Assembly (NCBI GenBank): GCA_002914845.1 | Contig: JXTC01000040.1 | Span: 1,364,925 to 1,428,924, forward strand | Reading direction: 5' to 3' | DNA from: Trema orientale | Taxonomy: Eukaryota > Streptophyta > Magnoliopsida > Rosales > Cannabaceae | Length of the DNA: 64,000 nucleotides | Shown here: piece by piece, positions 1 to 11,220 of the stretch | Layout of the letters: each line of letters begins with the position of its first letter | How positions within the stretch are numbered: the first letter of the stretch is position 1 | Position numbers and translations under genes: made by a program | Notes under the pieces: generated by a model | Database searches by the model: none | Told to the model about the DNA's origin: nothing | What the model saw: the letters and a program-made list of their open reading frames with translations, nothing else

Positions 1-3000
1 ATATATTTAAATTTGAGTTTTAATTAACTGAAGCCTCAAAAATTCGATATAGTTCATCCAAATTAATTTTTATTTGTAGTAGTACTTTTGTTACGATCAT
101 AGTTGGTTGATATGGTCTCCATGATTGGCGTTTACAACTTTGGAGTCATGTGATCGAAACGCAAATGTCAAAAGACACTAACTTTTTTAACAGTGCACTT
201 GGGTTTTGGAACAAATTTATAATTAAATATATATATATATATCGTAGCTCGCTTGAAGCATCAGTCGTTTTGAGGAAAAAAGCAGTAAGAAACGCAACTT
301 TATAGGGAGTCACAAACTTCATTTGAATTAAATCTGCAAAACACATAGATAATGCTTTGGGGTGCTCTAATCATTTGGTTCTTGAGAATATGGTGGCCAG
401 AGAAGAGAACAACTCAACATGTCTTGAATTTTATAATCTTTTCATTAATTTTGCCGATGAGTAAAAAATAACCCTTCTTGTATATATGACTTAGTTTTGC
501 CTCTCATTTTCACTTTGTTCAGACTATATGGATCTCCATGCATGTTATAGAGAAACAATACTATAAAATTAATTAGTTATAGTATAGGCTAGGCTTTGTT
601 TTATTTGGTCCTTTTTCCAGAAGCAGTGTTATTTCTATTTCATTTAATTTACTTGAATTATCTTATGCTAGTTGAATACTTAAACAGTCTAATTAAGGAT
701 ACGGTACTTAATCAATGAATATCTTTAAGAGCTGATAAATTCAACGTATATATATAGTTAATTTTGACGTACGAACATATATTTAGTGCGAAACATCGAC
801 CTGTCTAAGCTAGATCTGTAGATATATATAACAAATATATAAATATATATATATATATGTAGATTTTGTGCTTAAACACGCGTATATATATAGATAAATG
901 GATATAGACATAGATATATGCCTAGAAATACTATGGTGTCTATAAAATACCTATGTTTAAATAATTACTGCCAACTGCCTTCCTAAAATGATGTCTGGTA
1001 ATATATTTCTTATTAATTGTCATATTATAAATAAAATAGTTGGCCCTTTGATGATCTCAAGCAGTATTTTTTCGTACATATAATACATATATCCTTTTCT
1101 GTCTCAATACTATTCCTAAGAAGCACGTCATATCTTAATTAAAAGAGAGACTTAGGAGGACCACTAAATCATAACAGTGTGATATGCTAATTAAATTATC
1201 ATAACCCATATTCCTAACTAAATTGTTTAAGGCAAAAAAAATTAAAGTAAGCTTGGACTGTAGGAAAAGAAAAGGCTAACCTATGGTCAAAAGTATTATA
1301 GGCTCAAAATGGCTATACAATGAAATTGGGACCGTACTACTATTTAGTAACATAGATTATATAATACTGAAAAGAAATTTCATTAGTCAAGGTATAAATG
1401 CAAAACACCAACCAACTTATTGGATTGAAAATTTCTACTTTCTTTCAATATTCGTTAAGATTTGAGATCTGCTATTTATTACACGTACAAAACAACTAAT
1501 TAATTCTTCTTTGCCGAGAAAAAAGAAAATAGTATACATATATTACCATATGGACCTTCATCTGGTTGGTAGAGTGAGAAGAATTTATTTTTTAGTTATT
1601 ATTATTATTTTTTTGGCTGGAAAGAAGTGGGGAGAACTGAGAAGTTGACACCAATGATACCATTTGAGGGATAGTGGGTGTGCAGTGAGACCACCAACCA
1701 ACTCGAGCGTTGACTATTTCTCGTTTTGACATAAGCTCTAATCATGACCGTAATCTTCCCCTGGCTCCTTAATTACATACTTTTTTTTATGTCTATATAA
1801 TTAATTTAAACTCTCTTTAATCCTTATGAAAACGAAGTTGGTTAGTGTATTATATATACTATTAGATATCATGAATACGTTGTATATGTGGATGTGTGGT
1901 TTATGTTAATATTGTTTTCCTCATATAGGCCCTAAACTGCTATGTATATTAATACACAAGGTACTTCTTTTTAATTTTATTTAATTTCCAATATGGGACG
2001 TAAATTCTCTAGCATCTCTAAGTGGTGAACAAAGTACTTGAACATAACCATGCAAAGCACTATGTAAGAGATATATAAAGTACAGTACTCTTTAAAGGAA
2101 ACTGTTATAATTGAAAAGGACCGAAAAGAAAAAAAAAAAGAATTATTTAAAAAGAGTTAATTTCAAGTCTTATTGTTATTATTTCTTTCTTTTCGCAAAA
2201 TTGTTGAATAACATGGACGACCCATTTGGAAGCATTATTGATACCAATAAACTAATAAGAACAAATCCGTAAGAAGAAAACGAGTTGTTGCTATCTTAAA
2301 GCCCTCATGTAATACATACTAGTGGGCACGCCTTGGCTGGGAATGTCACTTATCCACCATGCAGAATTCACTGGCGCATATCAAATTCTCAAAATTAGCC
2401 AGTTTATATATGATTTATGTGGCTCTATATATATATATATAGCTATATTACAATATTGTAGGACCAAATCTGTTTTAGGTTCGAGTCTTTACCACAAATG
2501 GTTCGATTATTGGTGGCTCGGTCAGGTCCTTGTAGAGGGGTGCACAATGGGTCTATAGAACTGTTTGTGCAAAGAGATAAAAGATTAGAGCCTCAAACTT
2601 TGATATATTTATCTATTTATTCAACAATGTTTGCTTATGCTTATACATACTTTTCTCAATAATTTAGCAGATATATATTAAATAAGAGGGGAAACAAAAG
2701 CAAGAAGGTAGCTCCGACTTAATTATTCTTGGTTGTCACATATATATACTTTCCCAACCACACAAATTTGAAAAAAAATATGCATTTTTTGTTTGTTCCC
2801 ATGCATAACATGTCCTGTGCAATAATTTGCAAGATAAGACCCGTATACTTGTTGTATATGAAAGCTTATAAAGTCGGAAAAAATTGTGATGTTTCTATAT
2901 TGTCAGTATGTATATTGGTTTCGATCCCATGATCTATTAACATTTCAATTTGATAAACTTTCATGATACAAGAAAAAAAATAAGGAGAGAAAAGAAAGTG

Positions 3001-5509
3001 GGCCCAACTTTGCTGCTGAGCCAGCAAAAACACTGCCATCCAAGCGTGCTGCTGCCTGCTGGCAGGACTGGTTCACACACACTTGGGATTTTGGATTTGG
3101 AAGCCAGCTCCCAATAGTGACTCTTTTTTTTTTTTTTTTTTTTGGGGTGTGTGTTTTCTCTCCACCGCACGTGATGGGGTGGGCCATGATGTTCCAGACC
3201 TGTCGCGCATGTACACGTGTGCTCCTCCTCCACGGATCCCCGTAAGATCCGCTGTCAAACTGGAACACAAAATATCATTCACTCTCACACACAAAAGCCT
3301 TTTTGAGTATAGAGAGAGGGGACCGCTGAGACCCTTCCCTTTTGATTAACTTTGCCCCCCTACTGCCTAGCATAAAATCACCACCACTCATATTCTGACA
3401 CCTATATTTCTTTGCCACGTTTTGATGCGTCAACATTCCTAGGTCAAAGTTACTATTTGACCCATGGAGTTTGTATGAAGAGTCATGTTTTGGGATGGGC
3501 AGTTTTGGGATTAATGTGAAATGAGTTTTTGGAGAGAAAAAGAAAAGAGGGGGACAAGGCAGCTTTAGTAAAAGAAAAGAAGGTGGTGGTGTTGGTGTGT
3601 GAGTGAAAAAGAGAAAGTGGGTAAGAAGAGGAATTTTATTTTTTTGGTGATCCCAAGAAGATTGCAAATAGTGTATAAACTGTGAAAACAAGAGTTTGCA
3701 GCTTTTCTTTTTCTGCTTGGGGATGCATAGTAGTATGAGATAAGGACATATGATTCCAAAGGCCATATGATCGAGATCCAAAAGGGTTTCTTCTTCTTAC
3801 ACTTCTTTTCAAAAATTTTGAATATAGACCATAAGAAAGAGCTTGTTACTGTCCAATGATGTCATTTTTCTACTCTATGTAAAGTTAAAGGGAAGTGCCT
3901 AATAATATTTATGTGGAAAACTATGTCATTGTTGCATAATGAAGTTATCTTACAAAGAAGTCATTGCAAAAGACTCAAACATATGTGCATGCCATAATTT
4001 TCAAACAAAGTGAAAATTAAGGATTTTGAGCTTGTAAAACGATACTGACTTGCTTCGAGATTTGGACAACAAGGACTACAGTGGCCACTACTTCTAGCTT
4101 TAAAGAATCTCTTTGAACTGTAAGTTTCATGAAAATGTGTTGACATGAGAAGCAAGCACCCTAGTGGAGAAGGCATTTTTCTCCAAAGGGGAAAACATGT
4201 GCGGTCGATAATGGAGTGGATAGTGTCCCCCCACTAGACGCCTTTGAACACCCTTGTGCTTAATGTGGCTCGGCAATCTCAGGCAAGAGCCACCCCTTGG
4301 TCTGCCTTGAAAATGTCCTAGGCTTGAACTGTCGTTATCAGTCTCAGACTTAATTGAATTGAAACACAACTTCGTTTGAATCTTCAAAATCCAACATGAA
4401 AAGGAAATGTTATCATTGATGTTACCGTTTGTTAAATTCACTTGTTTAGAGATAACCCTTTCGTTTGTTTTGGCTTCAATCAAATGTAGTTCACCTACAT
4501 CTTAACATCTCATTCAGATTTTCTTGTCTTGTAGTTAGGTGAGTCTTTGAAATTCATGGCCAAGCATATGTGATCCAGGGCTCACTTTCTTCATTTATCT
4601 GTGTTGATTTTTGAATGTTGATTGGCGGTAAATAGCATGTTGAGATTATTGGCTTAAGTCATTGAAAATGGTGGAAATGAAGTAGATTCATTAGTCTTAT
4701 CAGTATAGTGTGGACCTAACACCTACACTTGAAGTTGAACTATAACTAGTAGTCCCGAAAAATGAAAGCAACAGAATTGTCTACATGTCCTTTTTAGCAA
4801 TTTGTCCTTTCTTAGCTACTTGATTGATTCTAAAACGAACTTGACTGTACACTAAAACTACTGTTTTCTGCCTGAAGTCTACTCTTTTGACGAATTCGAT
4901 AACAACAAAGTTTCATGATCATGCAATTTGTGTAGGCTGAAGTCTTTCTTAGTGACCCATTAATGGTTTTCCAAATTGGTTCTGTTCCATGAATTGGATT
5001 TCAATATAATGATGAAAGGAATTAGGCAGTGTTTGTTATTGTCTGATTGTGTAGTTTTGATTGATGTGGTAAAGCTTCTAAATTGATGGTCAAATATTCT
5101 ATCTGTCATAGGAAATATTCCATTAATCAGTTACACATCTTCACTATTAATGTGTGAATGATTGATAAGAGTAGACCGACCAACAGTTTCCCCAGTCGTA
5201 ATCCTTTTGTAATCCATTTAACGTTTTGATAAAGCATGATGTGAAAGTAATATTTGGCTTAATACATCAAATAAATCATGTGGAGCAATAGTGACAAAAG
5301 AACAATTTTCATCTTTTGTTTTTCATTTGTATCTTCGTACTTTTTAGAATGACTTTATAGAACTCCACAAGATTTTTTTTTTTTTTTTTTTTTTGGGAGG
5401 GGATTGGGGTTGTGTGTGTGTTTCAGGAACTATTTTCCTGCTAGTTCTTGTTTACATTATGCTTCATATTATGCGTCATATATTTCATTTAACTAAATTC
5501 TACACGGCG
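1..5509. other. AT-rich intergenic region, no gene seen
   Basis: No reading frame here has codon structure or family resemblance that I can support. The stretch is rich in poly-T runs, TA microsatellites (near 227-242, 838-858, 2434-2442) and short low-complexity tracts. The block at about 2950-3800 is less AT-rich and could include an untranslated transcript, but its open frames are built from poly-pyrimidine and poly-lysine tracts and match nothing I know. The block at about 4000-4500 is also of higher complexity without a recognisable product. Confidence 0.6.
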
Positions 5510-5660
5510 CTTTGATAAATATTTTGGCCTCTACTTATCTTGAAATTATTGAAATAGCTAAGTTTTTTAAAATGGGTGGGAGATTCGAATCTTAAACCTC
5601 AATATTAGAGGTAATACGTGGTTATCAATTGAGCTAAATGTGCTTATCACATTTATAGTA
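5510..5660 (-). repeat. Probable tRNA-derived SINE
   Basis: Read on the minus strand, the stretch starts near 5655 and carries an A-box-like TAGCTCAATTG (about 5627-5637) and, about 40 nt further on, a B-box-like AGATTCGAATC (5587-5597) followed by CCCACCC. This order and spacing are those of the RNA polymerase III promoter in the tRNA-like head of plant SINEs. The element is too degenerate at both ends for me to fix its borders or a target-site duplication. It does not fold as an intact tRNA, so I do not call a tRNA gene. Confidence 0.45.
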
Positions 5661-6236
5661 TGTATATGATTTTTTTAGTTTATCCTCGCATTTTGTCAAA
5701 ATTTAACCAGATGGAGAAGCTCACTGAGCGAGCTCCATATAGCAACCCAACCAAAAACATAGCTCAGATTTCAGATCACCAATTGAAACAATAACCAAGC
5801 GCACCTTTCCTTCTTCTTTTTTTTTTTTTCACTTTTTATTTTTATTTTTTTGGTAAAACCAAGCGCACCTTTCCTTGGGATGGGCTTTCTACCATTTATA
5901 GTTTTTTTTTTTTGCCTAAACTGAATGACAATTTGAGAACATGAAATCCCAAGCTTCTACACTCCATATAATGTAATTCAGAGTCCAGATAGCTCAATCA
6001 GTCAATTTGAAATTCTTGTTCTTTTACTAAGTTAAGAAAGAAGGAACTACTGATAATTTGACGAGAGTAAATTTTGTTACGATGCCAGAGTTAATTCATA
6101 ATTCATATACGAGATACACGCAAGTTAATAACTTGCAGAATTCTCTAGTTACGTCACTCTTTATAACCATTTTTCTTTAAGGAGCTAAATAAAACTCCTT
6201 ATAGAATATCTCATCTTACTCCTAATAAGTGGTTTA

Positions 6237-7006
6237 GGGCTAGTTTGGTAGAACTGTAGATTTTAAGTAAAATATTTTTAGCTGTGCTGAAGGGGAGATC
6301 CGTTGTAGCGTAAAGTAGGAGAATGTCTAATAAACTGTAATTTTAAAGTGTCGTGACTTGAAAAAGCTGTATTAAAGTGTTTGATAAACTGTATGACTGA
6401 ATTGTTATGCAAATATAAAATAACCAAAATAAATATTATTATACAACTATGCATATTTATGGAAAGAGCTTATTAATATTTTTTTTTTTATAATTATGCA
6501 TATTTGTACATACTAAAGATATTAATATTTTTTTAAAAAAAAAATTTTGATATGAAAATAAACTCAATTAAATTAGTTACTCAGTTAAATTTATTTTATT
6601 TTATTTTATTTTAATTTACTTTATTTTCATCTGAATTTAAAATTTCAATAAAGAATCAATTTGGTTATTCAAAATAATTAATATGAAGAGTATTCTAGTC
6701 AATGATTTAAATATATTAATACTTTTTTAAAAAAATTGATATAAAAATATATTCAATTAAATGTGTGGCATTTTTACTTTTACGTTAGGGTATTTTTATC
6801 TATTATGATTTATTTATTAAAAGACTGTGTAGATTCCTGCATAATCTAAAAGCCAAAGTTGTCTTAGGCCAGCTTTGGTTTTTGGCTGTAACTTTGTCCA
6901 GAATTATTGAATAATCTAATTTTCAGGTTTTTATAAAACACCTTTGACCTCACAGATTATTGAAAAAGTACTTTTAGTTTCTTAAGAAGCGAAACCAAAC
7001 TGGTCC
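6237..7006. mobile_element. Non-autonomous PIF/Harbinger-type MITE (about 770 bp)
   Basis: The ends are inverted: GGGCTAGTTTGG on the left and, read on the minus strand from 7006, GGACCAGTTTGG on the right. The 3-bp sequence TTA flanks both sides (6234-6236 and 7007-7009), which is the classic PIF/Harbinger (Tourist-type) target duplication. The first 240 bp are clearly related to the left end of the larger Harbinger relic at 51455-56682; they share the block around TAAACTGTAATT. No coding sequence is present. The right end lies about 200 bp before the omega-amidase start codon, so it may sit in that gene's promoter. Confidence 0.75.
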
Positions 7007-7213
7007 TTAGACTCTTTAAAACCTCGGTTTTTGCTCTCTCCAATGTGGGCTTCCAGCATGTCGTTTCCAAAGCATACGACAGTCTTTTATAACGCTGGAC
7101 ATGCCGTTCACATGTCGTTGAGAAACGTATCGTTGACAAAAAACAGTCAAACATTAACTCAGACCAAACCCTGAGAAGATCTGTACGTACGGCCGACTTA
7201 GCCTCAGTTCGTG

Positions 7214-9264
7214 ATGGCATTTGCAATAGACACCAAAGAGCCTGTTGGGGTTGCTACCTCGGATCCATTACAACTACCCATTATTACAAAGGTTTGACTT
7301 TAATGTTTTGAGATTTCAAATCAAACATATCTATTAATTGAACCATATTTGGAGTTGTCAAACCATAATATATGGTCAATATTTCATGTTTTCTGAATAA
7401 TTTGCAACCTTAAATTAGTCGTCTTATACATAATAACCTATGGTTCTTATTCCAAATTATTCATTTTCAACTTCTTTCGGTGCTGGCACAATTACATGAA
7501 TGTTGGTACATGAACTAAGTTAGCTTATGTTGTGGAACAGTTTAAGATAGCACTTTGCCAATTAATAGTTACTCCTAACAAGAAAGAGAACATAGAAAAC
7601 GCACATCGTTTGATTGAGATTGCAGTTGAGCAAGGTGCAAGGCTTGTCGTTTTACCGGTAAGTAGTTCACTTCCCATAGTATTGCAGCAACGTTGTATGA
7701 CAAAATGTTTGTTAGAAAGTTATTGAAACGTAGTTCAAGTTGATTTAGTTTGCTTCTTTACTGAAAAAAGGAAATGTGGAATTGCCCTTATTCAACTGAT
7801 TACTTTGCTAAGCACGCGGAGGATTTCGACGATGAGGACGCTTTGTGGACTTTTTCCATGTTATCTGAAGTTGCTCTTCTCCATAAGATTACAATCATTG
7901 GTGGGTCAATGCCTGAATGGAGTAATGGACACTTGTATAATACTTGCTGCATCTTTGGACCGGATGGGAGGCTGAAGGCTAAGCATAGGAAAGTAAGCAC
8001 ATCTAGTTTACCGTAACTTGAGTCTCGAAATGAGGAAAAAGAATGCGTAATATTTGATAAAAAAAAATTTTAAAAATTGGTGTATGTTGCTTTGTAGATA
8101 CATCTATTTGATATTGACATTCCAGGAGAGATCTCATTTAAGGAGTCAGACACCTTTAAAGCAGGTGATGAACCTACCATTGTGGACACAGGTACACAAT
8201 TTTGGCTCCTTATGATTCAAATAGCACTTTGTAGACTTAATCTTGTTTCCAAGCTGATGTCCAACTGTTTATATGCAGATCTTGGTCGAATTGGAATAGG
8301 GATATGTCACGATATACGCTTTCCTGAACTTGCCATGCTATATAGGGAAAAAGGTTCTTAATTTTATTAAAATGTCGAATTTTATTCAGTATCTTATGTA
8401 TAAGTTTCATGTAATGAGGTCATTAGTTACAAATGCAAGGTGTTCATTTAATATGCTATCCTGGAGCATTCAACATGAGTACTGGTGAACTCTTGTGGGA
8501 GCTGGAACAGAGAGCAAGGTAACAAACGTATCTACGCCACATATTATCGCACGGGGTGTTTATAACTCAAAATTATATTTTTCTTGATTAAATGTATTTC
8601 AAAGCATATCATACAACAGTACTTCAACGGCATTTGTTTGTGGTCTATTCCAATTTTCAGGGCAGTTGATAACCAGGTACATATAAAAATGCTTTTACTG
8701 GCCTAGAAATCAACTTCAGCCTGGAAAGATATTAGAAACCTGATGTCTTCAATCTTGTGGTTTTTAGTTGTTTGTGGCTACTTGCTCACCTGCCCGAGAT
8801 TCTTGTGGTTCTTATACGATATGGGGTCATTCGACTCTTGTTGGACCGGTACTATAAATTGTGTCCATTCCTCTTTTTTATTTTATTTTATTTTACTTTT
8901 TCATGTTCACTGTTTTTGCTTCTGTACTTATAATAGAAGTACAACAATGAAAAGTTAAAAAAAAAAAAATGAAAAAGAAAAACAACATGTAAAAGCTGTT
9001 ATTGGTATATGGCAGTCGGGTGAGATAATTGCAACTTCAGGGCATCAAGAGGCCGTTGTGGTTGGCGAGGTTGATTACTCCAAAATAAAACTACAAAGGT
9101 GATCATTACTGATCTTTAGCTTTGAAATGAAGTCTTGTCAGTCCACATTGTTTAACTTTAAAGTAATGGAAATATGCAGGAAGAGCCTCCCACTAAACAA
9201 GCAAATGCGAAGAGATATATACAAGTTTGTCAACAAACACGAACAAAATGGCCTTGAAGGATGA
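7214..9264 (+). CDS. Omega-amidase (nitrilase superfamily, NIT2 type)
   Basis: This gene probably hydrolyses the omega-amide of 2-oxoglutaramate or 2-oxosuccinamate to the oxo-acid plus ammonia, in glutamine and asparagine salvage. Ten exons join in phase to 309 residues: 7214-7291, 7541-7657, 7771-7992, 8098-8191, 8279-8353, 8440-8518, 8661-8676, 8768-8848, 9016-9098, 9180-9264. The nitrilase catalytic residues are visible: Glu66 before MWNCPYS, Lys139 in KAKHRK and Cys180 in GIGICHDIRFPELAM. Downstream blocks (CYPGAFNM, RARAVDNQ, VATCSPARDS, WGHSTLVGP) follow the omega-amidase order. The Arabidopsis relative I recall (AT5G12040) has a plastid transit peptide; here only about 26 residues precede the domain and they do not look like one, so a cytosolic enzyme or an undetected upstream start is possible. 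Exon 7 is only 16 nt long. All introns are GT-AG. Confidence 0.93.
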
Positions 9265-9689
9265 AAATCACGACTAGTTTTGCCTGTGAGACGACAAGAA
9301 CTGTCAATCTATTGATTTTGTCACACATTCTGCAGCATAAAGGTTCTGTTAAACTTCTACTTCTTGTGTGGCCTTTGGAGTGTTTTCTTAATGATGTTTC
9401 GGGTAATAAATAACTGATTAGTAGACTAGAATATAATATGTATGTATAAATATATATTAACATGTGTGTGTGTGTACAACTGGGTTTCTGACCTATACAA
9501 CAGCAAAATTTCAACGACAAATCATTTGAAGATAATTTACAAGAAATTTACAAATCATGTGTGTGTACAATGTGATTGTCATGCTTAAACGACGAAATTT
9601 ACAAGAAAACGACTTGTCGTTATTTATTTTTTCTTATTCTCTTTCGGTGTTTGATATTAGAATCTTGCTTAGGAATATATGATGTAAGT

Positions 9690-10650
9690 TCGTGTTAACC
9701 AAGTTCATTGCTTCACTTTCTAATGCTCGTTCATGCTACAACCAAGCAAGTTTCATCGGCCATTACGTGCACATCAGCAAGAGTATCTCATACTCAAAAC
9801 CTCCAGTAACTCCCATAACTATATATGTTCCTCTTGTTAGCTCGGTTACTCTTATGGCTCATGCAAATTCCCTGGTGACAACCTCCTTTACGCCTTGAAC
9901 CTGTCCGACAAAATACCAACCTTCCAAAACCAGTTCATCTGGACCTCCCTCAGACGTTCCCACGTCCTCAATGATCATTTCAACCAATCCATTGTTTAAT
10001 ATGCTCATATGCAACCAGATGGCATTCCCCCATCTGAATTTACCTTGTTCGGTGGTCAATGCCTGTGCTCGCATGCCACCGATACTCGAAGGGAAACAAA
10101 TCAATGCCAAGATTGTACGAACAGGTTTCTTGGGGAACAAAATCGTGCAGACTTCACTTCTCGACATGTATGCGAAATGCGGGTTCGTTAGGGATGCTAG
10201 AGATGTTTTTGATAGAATGGTTGATAAAGATATGATTTGCTTTGACGACCATCATTTCTGGGTATACTAAGACTGGTATGATGGAGGACGCTAGGCGGTT
10301 GTGATAACATGGGGCAGCAGAATGTAATATCTTGGACTAGGCAAAATGTGGTGACATGGAAGCAGCGAAGAGGTTGAATGACAAAATGGAGGAGAAAAAC
10401 TCTATGACATGGGTTGCTACGATGGCAGAGTACGGAAGGTGCAGCAATGTTACAGAGGCCCGGAGAGTTTTTGATGAGATGCCAAAGTTGGACATGCTCG
10501 GGTTGGGCAGCAATGGAGGCTTGCTATGCTCAGAATGGTTATGTGAAGGAAGCTATCGACATATACGAGAAAATGAGAGAAGAAACTGTGACAATCAATG
10601 AAGTGGCAATGGTGGGAGCTATCTCAGCTTGTACACAAACTTGAATATAT
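9690..10650 (+). pseudogene. Decayed pentatricopeptide repeat (PPR) gene, PLS type
   Basis: Fragments of a plant organellar RNA-binding PPR protein run in order along the plus strand: a leader with LTKFIASLSNA (9692 on), then VNACARMPPILEGKQINAKIV, TSLLDMYAKCGFVRDARDVF (10040-10230), TTIISGYTKTGMMEDARRL (about 10244-10300), then DMEAAKRLNDKMEEKNSMTW and EARRVFDEMP (10352-10490), and finally CYAQNGYVKEAIDIYEKM (10500-10640). Repeat boundaries and the MYAKCG signature identify the family. The frame changes at least near 9900-9960, 10240, 10300 and 10490, and there are stops between pieces, so it cannot encode a working protein. It sits 425 bp downstream of the omega-amidase stop. The C-terminal E/DYW region is not seen. 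Confidence 0.75.
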
Positions 10651-11000
10651 CAGTATTGAGCTGTATGCAAGCACCATGGTATTGGACTACTGGTATATGC
10701 AAGTTATCTAAATGGATCTTAAAAAACACACAAAATTAGTGCACTAGCCCTTAGTAAATAAATACTGTCATTAATCGAGATAGGATTTAATTTTATATTA
10801 AAAAAAAACCAGAAAACTTGACAAAATTCTTATTGCAACTTTCGAAACTAAAATTCCAGAAGAGAACAATGTATAAAATATGTAGTTGTCGTTTTCCAAA
10901 ACCAGAAATAATAGTGGACACATCTCGAAGTCTCAAGAATCCATAATGAAGATTACAACATATGGACCCAAAGGTCTACCTGTTTTCGAACAAGCAGATT

Positions 11001-11002
<2 letters not shown>

Positions 11003-11033
<31 letters not shown>
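11003..11033. repeat. GA dinucleotide microsatellite
   Basis: About 15 uninterrupted AG/GA units lie just downstream of the DRG2 stop codon in transcript orientation, probably within or just past its 3' untranslated region. Confidence 0.9.
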
Positions 11034-11038
<5 letters not shown>

Positions 11039-11220
11039 AGCTGATTGAAGCACGATAGAGCTTACTACCAAAGTCTTCCCTTCTGAATGATGTTGCATTG
11101 AGCATGTTGCCATGCAATTGCATAGCCATTGTTATCTGAGCTATACTATTCAGCTGGGAATATCTTGATGCTGCTTCTCATAAAGAACCTTCGTGAGCAC
11201 AACAAGAACTCTTCGCAGAA

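Noticed and set aside
2478-2492. B-box-like GGTTCGAGTC suggesting a tRNA or SINE
   Set aside because: No A-box at the right distance and no cloverleaf.
3275-3781. 168-codon open frame on the minus strand
   Set aside because: It is made of poly-pyrimidine and poly-lysine tracts and has no family resemblance or codon structure; overlapping frames on both strands are equally open.
4127-4483. 118-codon open frame and possible small-RNA hairpin at 4130-4330
   Set aside because: The frame matches nothing known. The inverted matches (CTAGTGG and GGAGAA/TTCTCC) are too short for a microRNA precursor, and no known mature plant microRNA sequence was seen.
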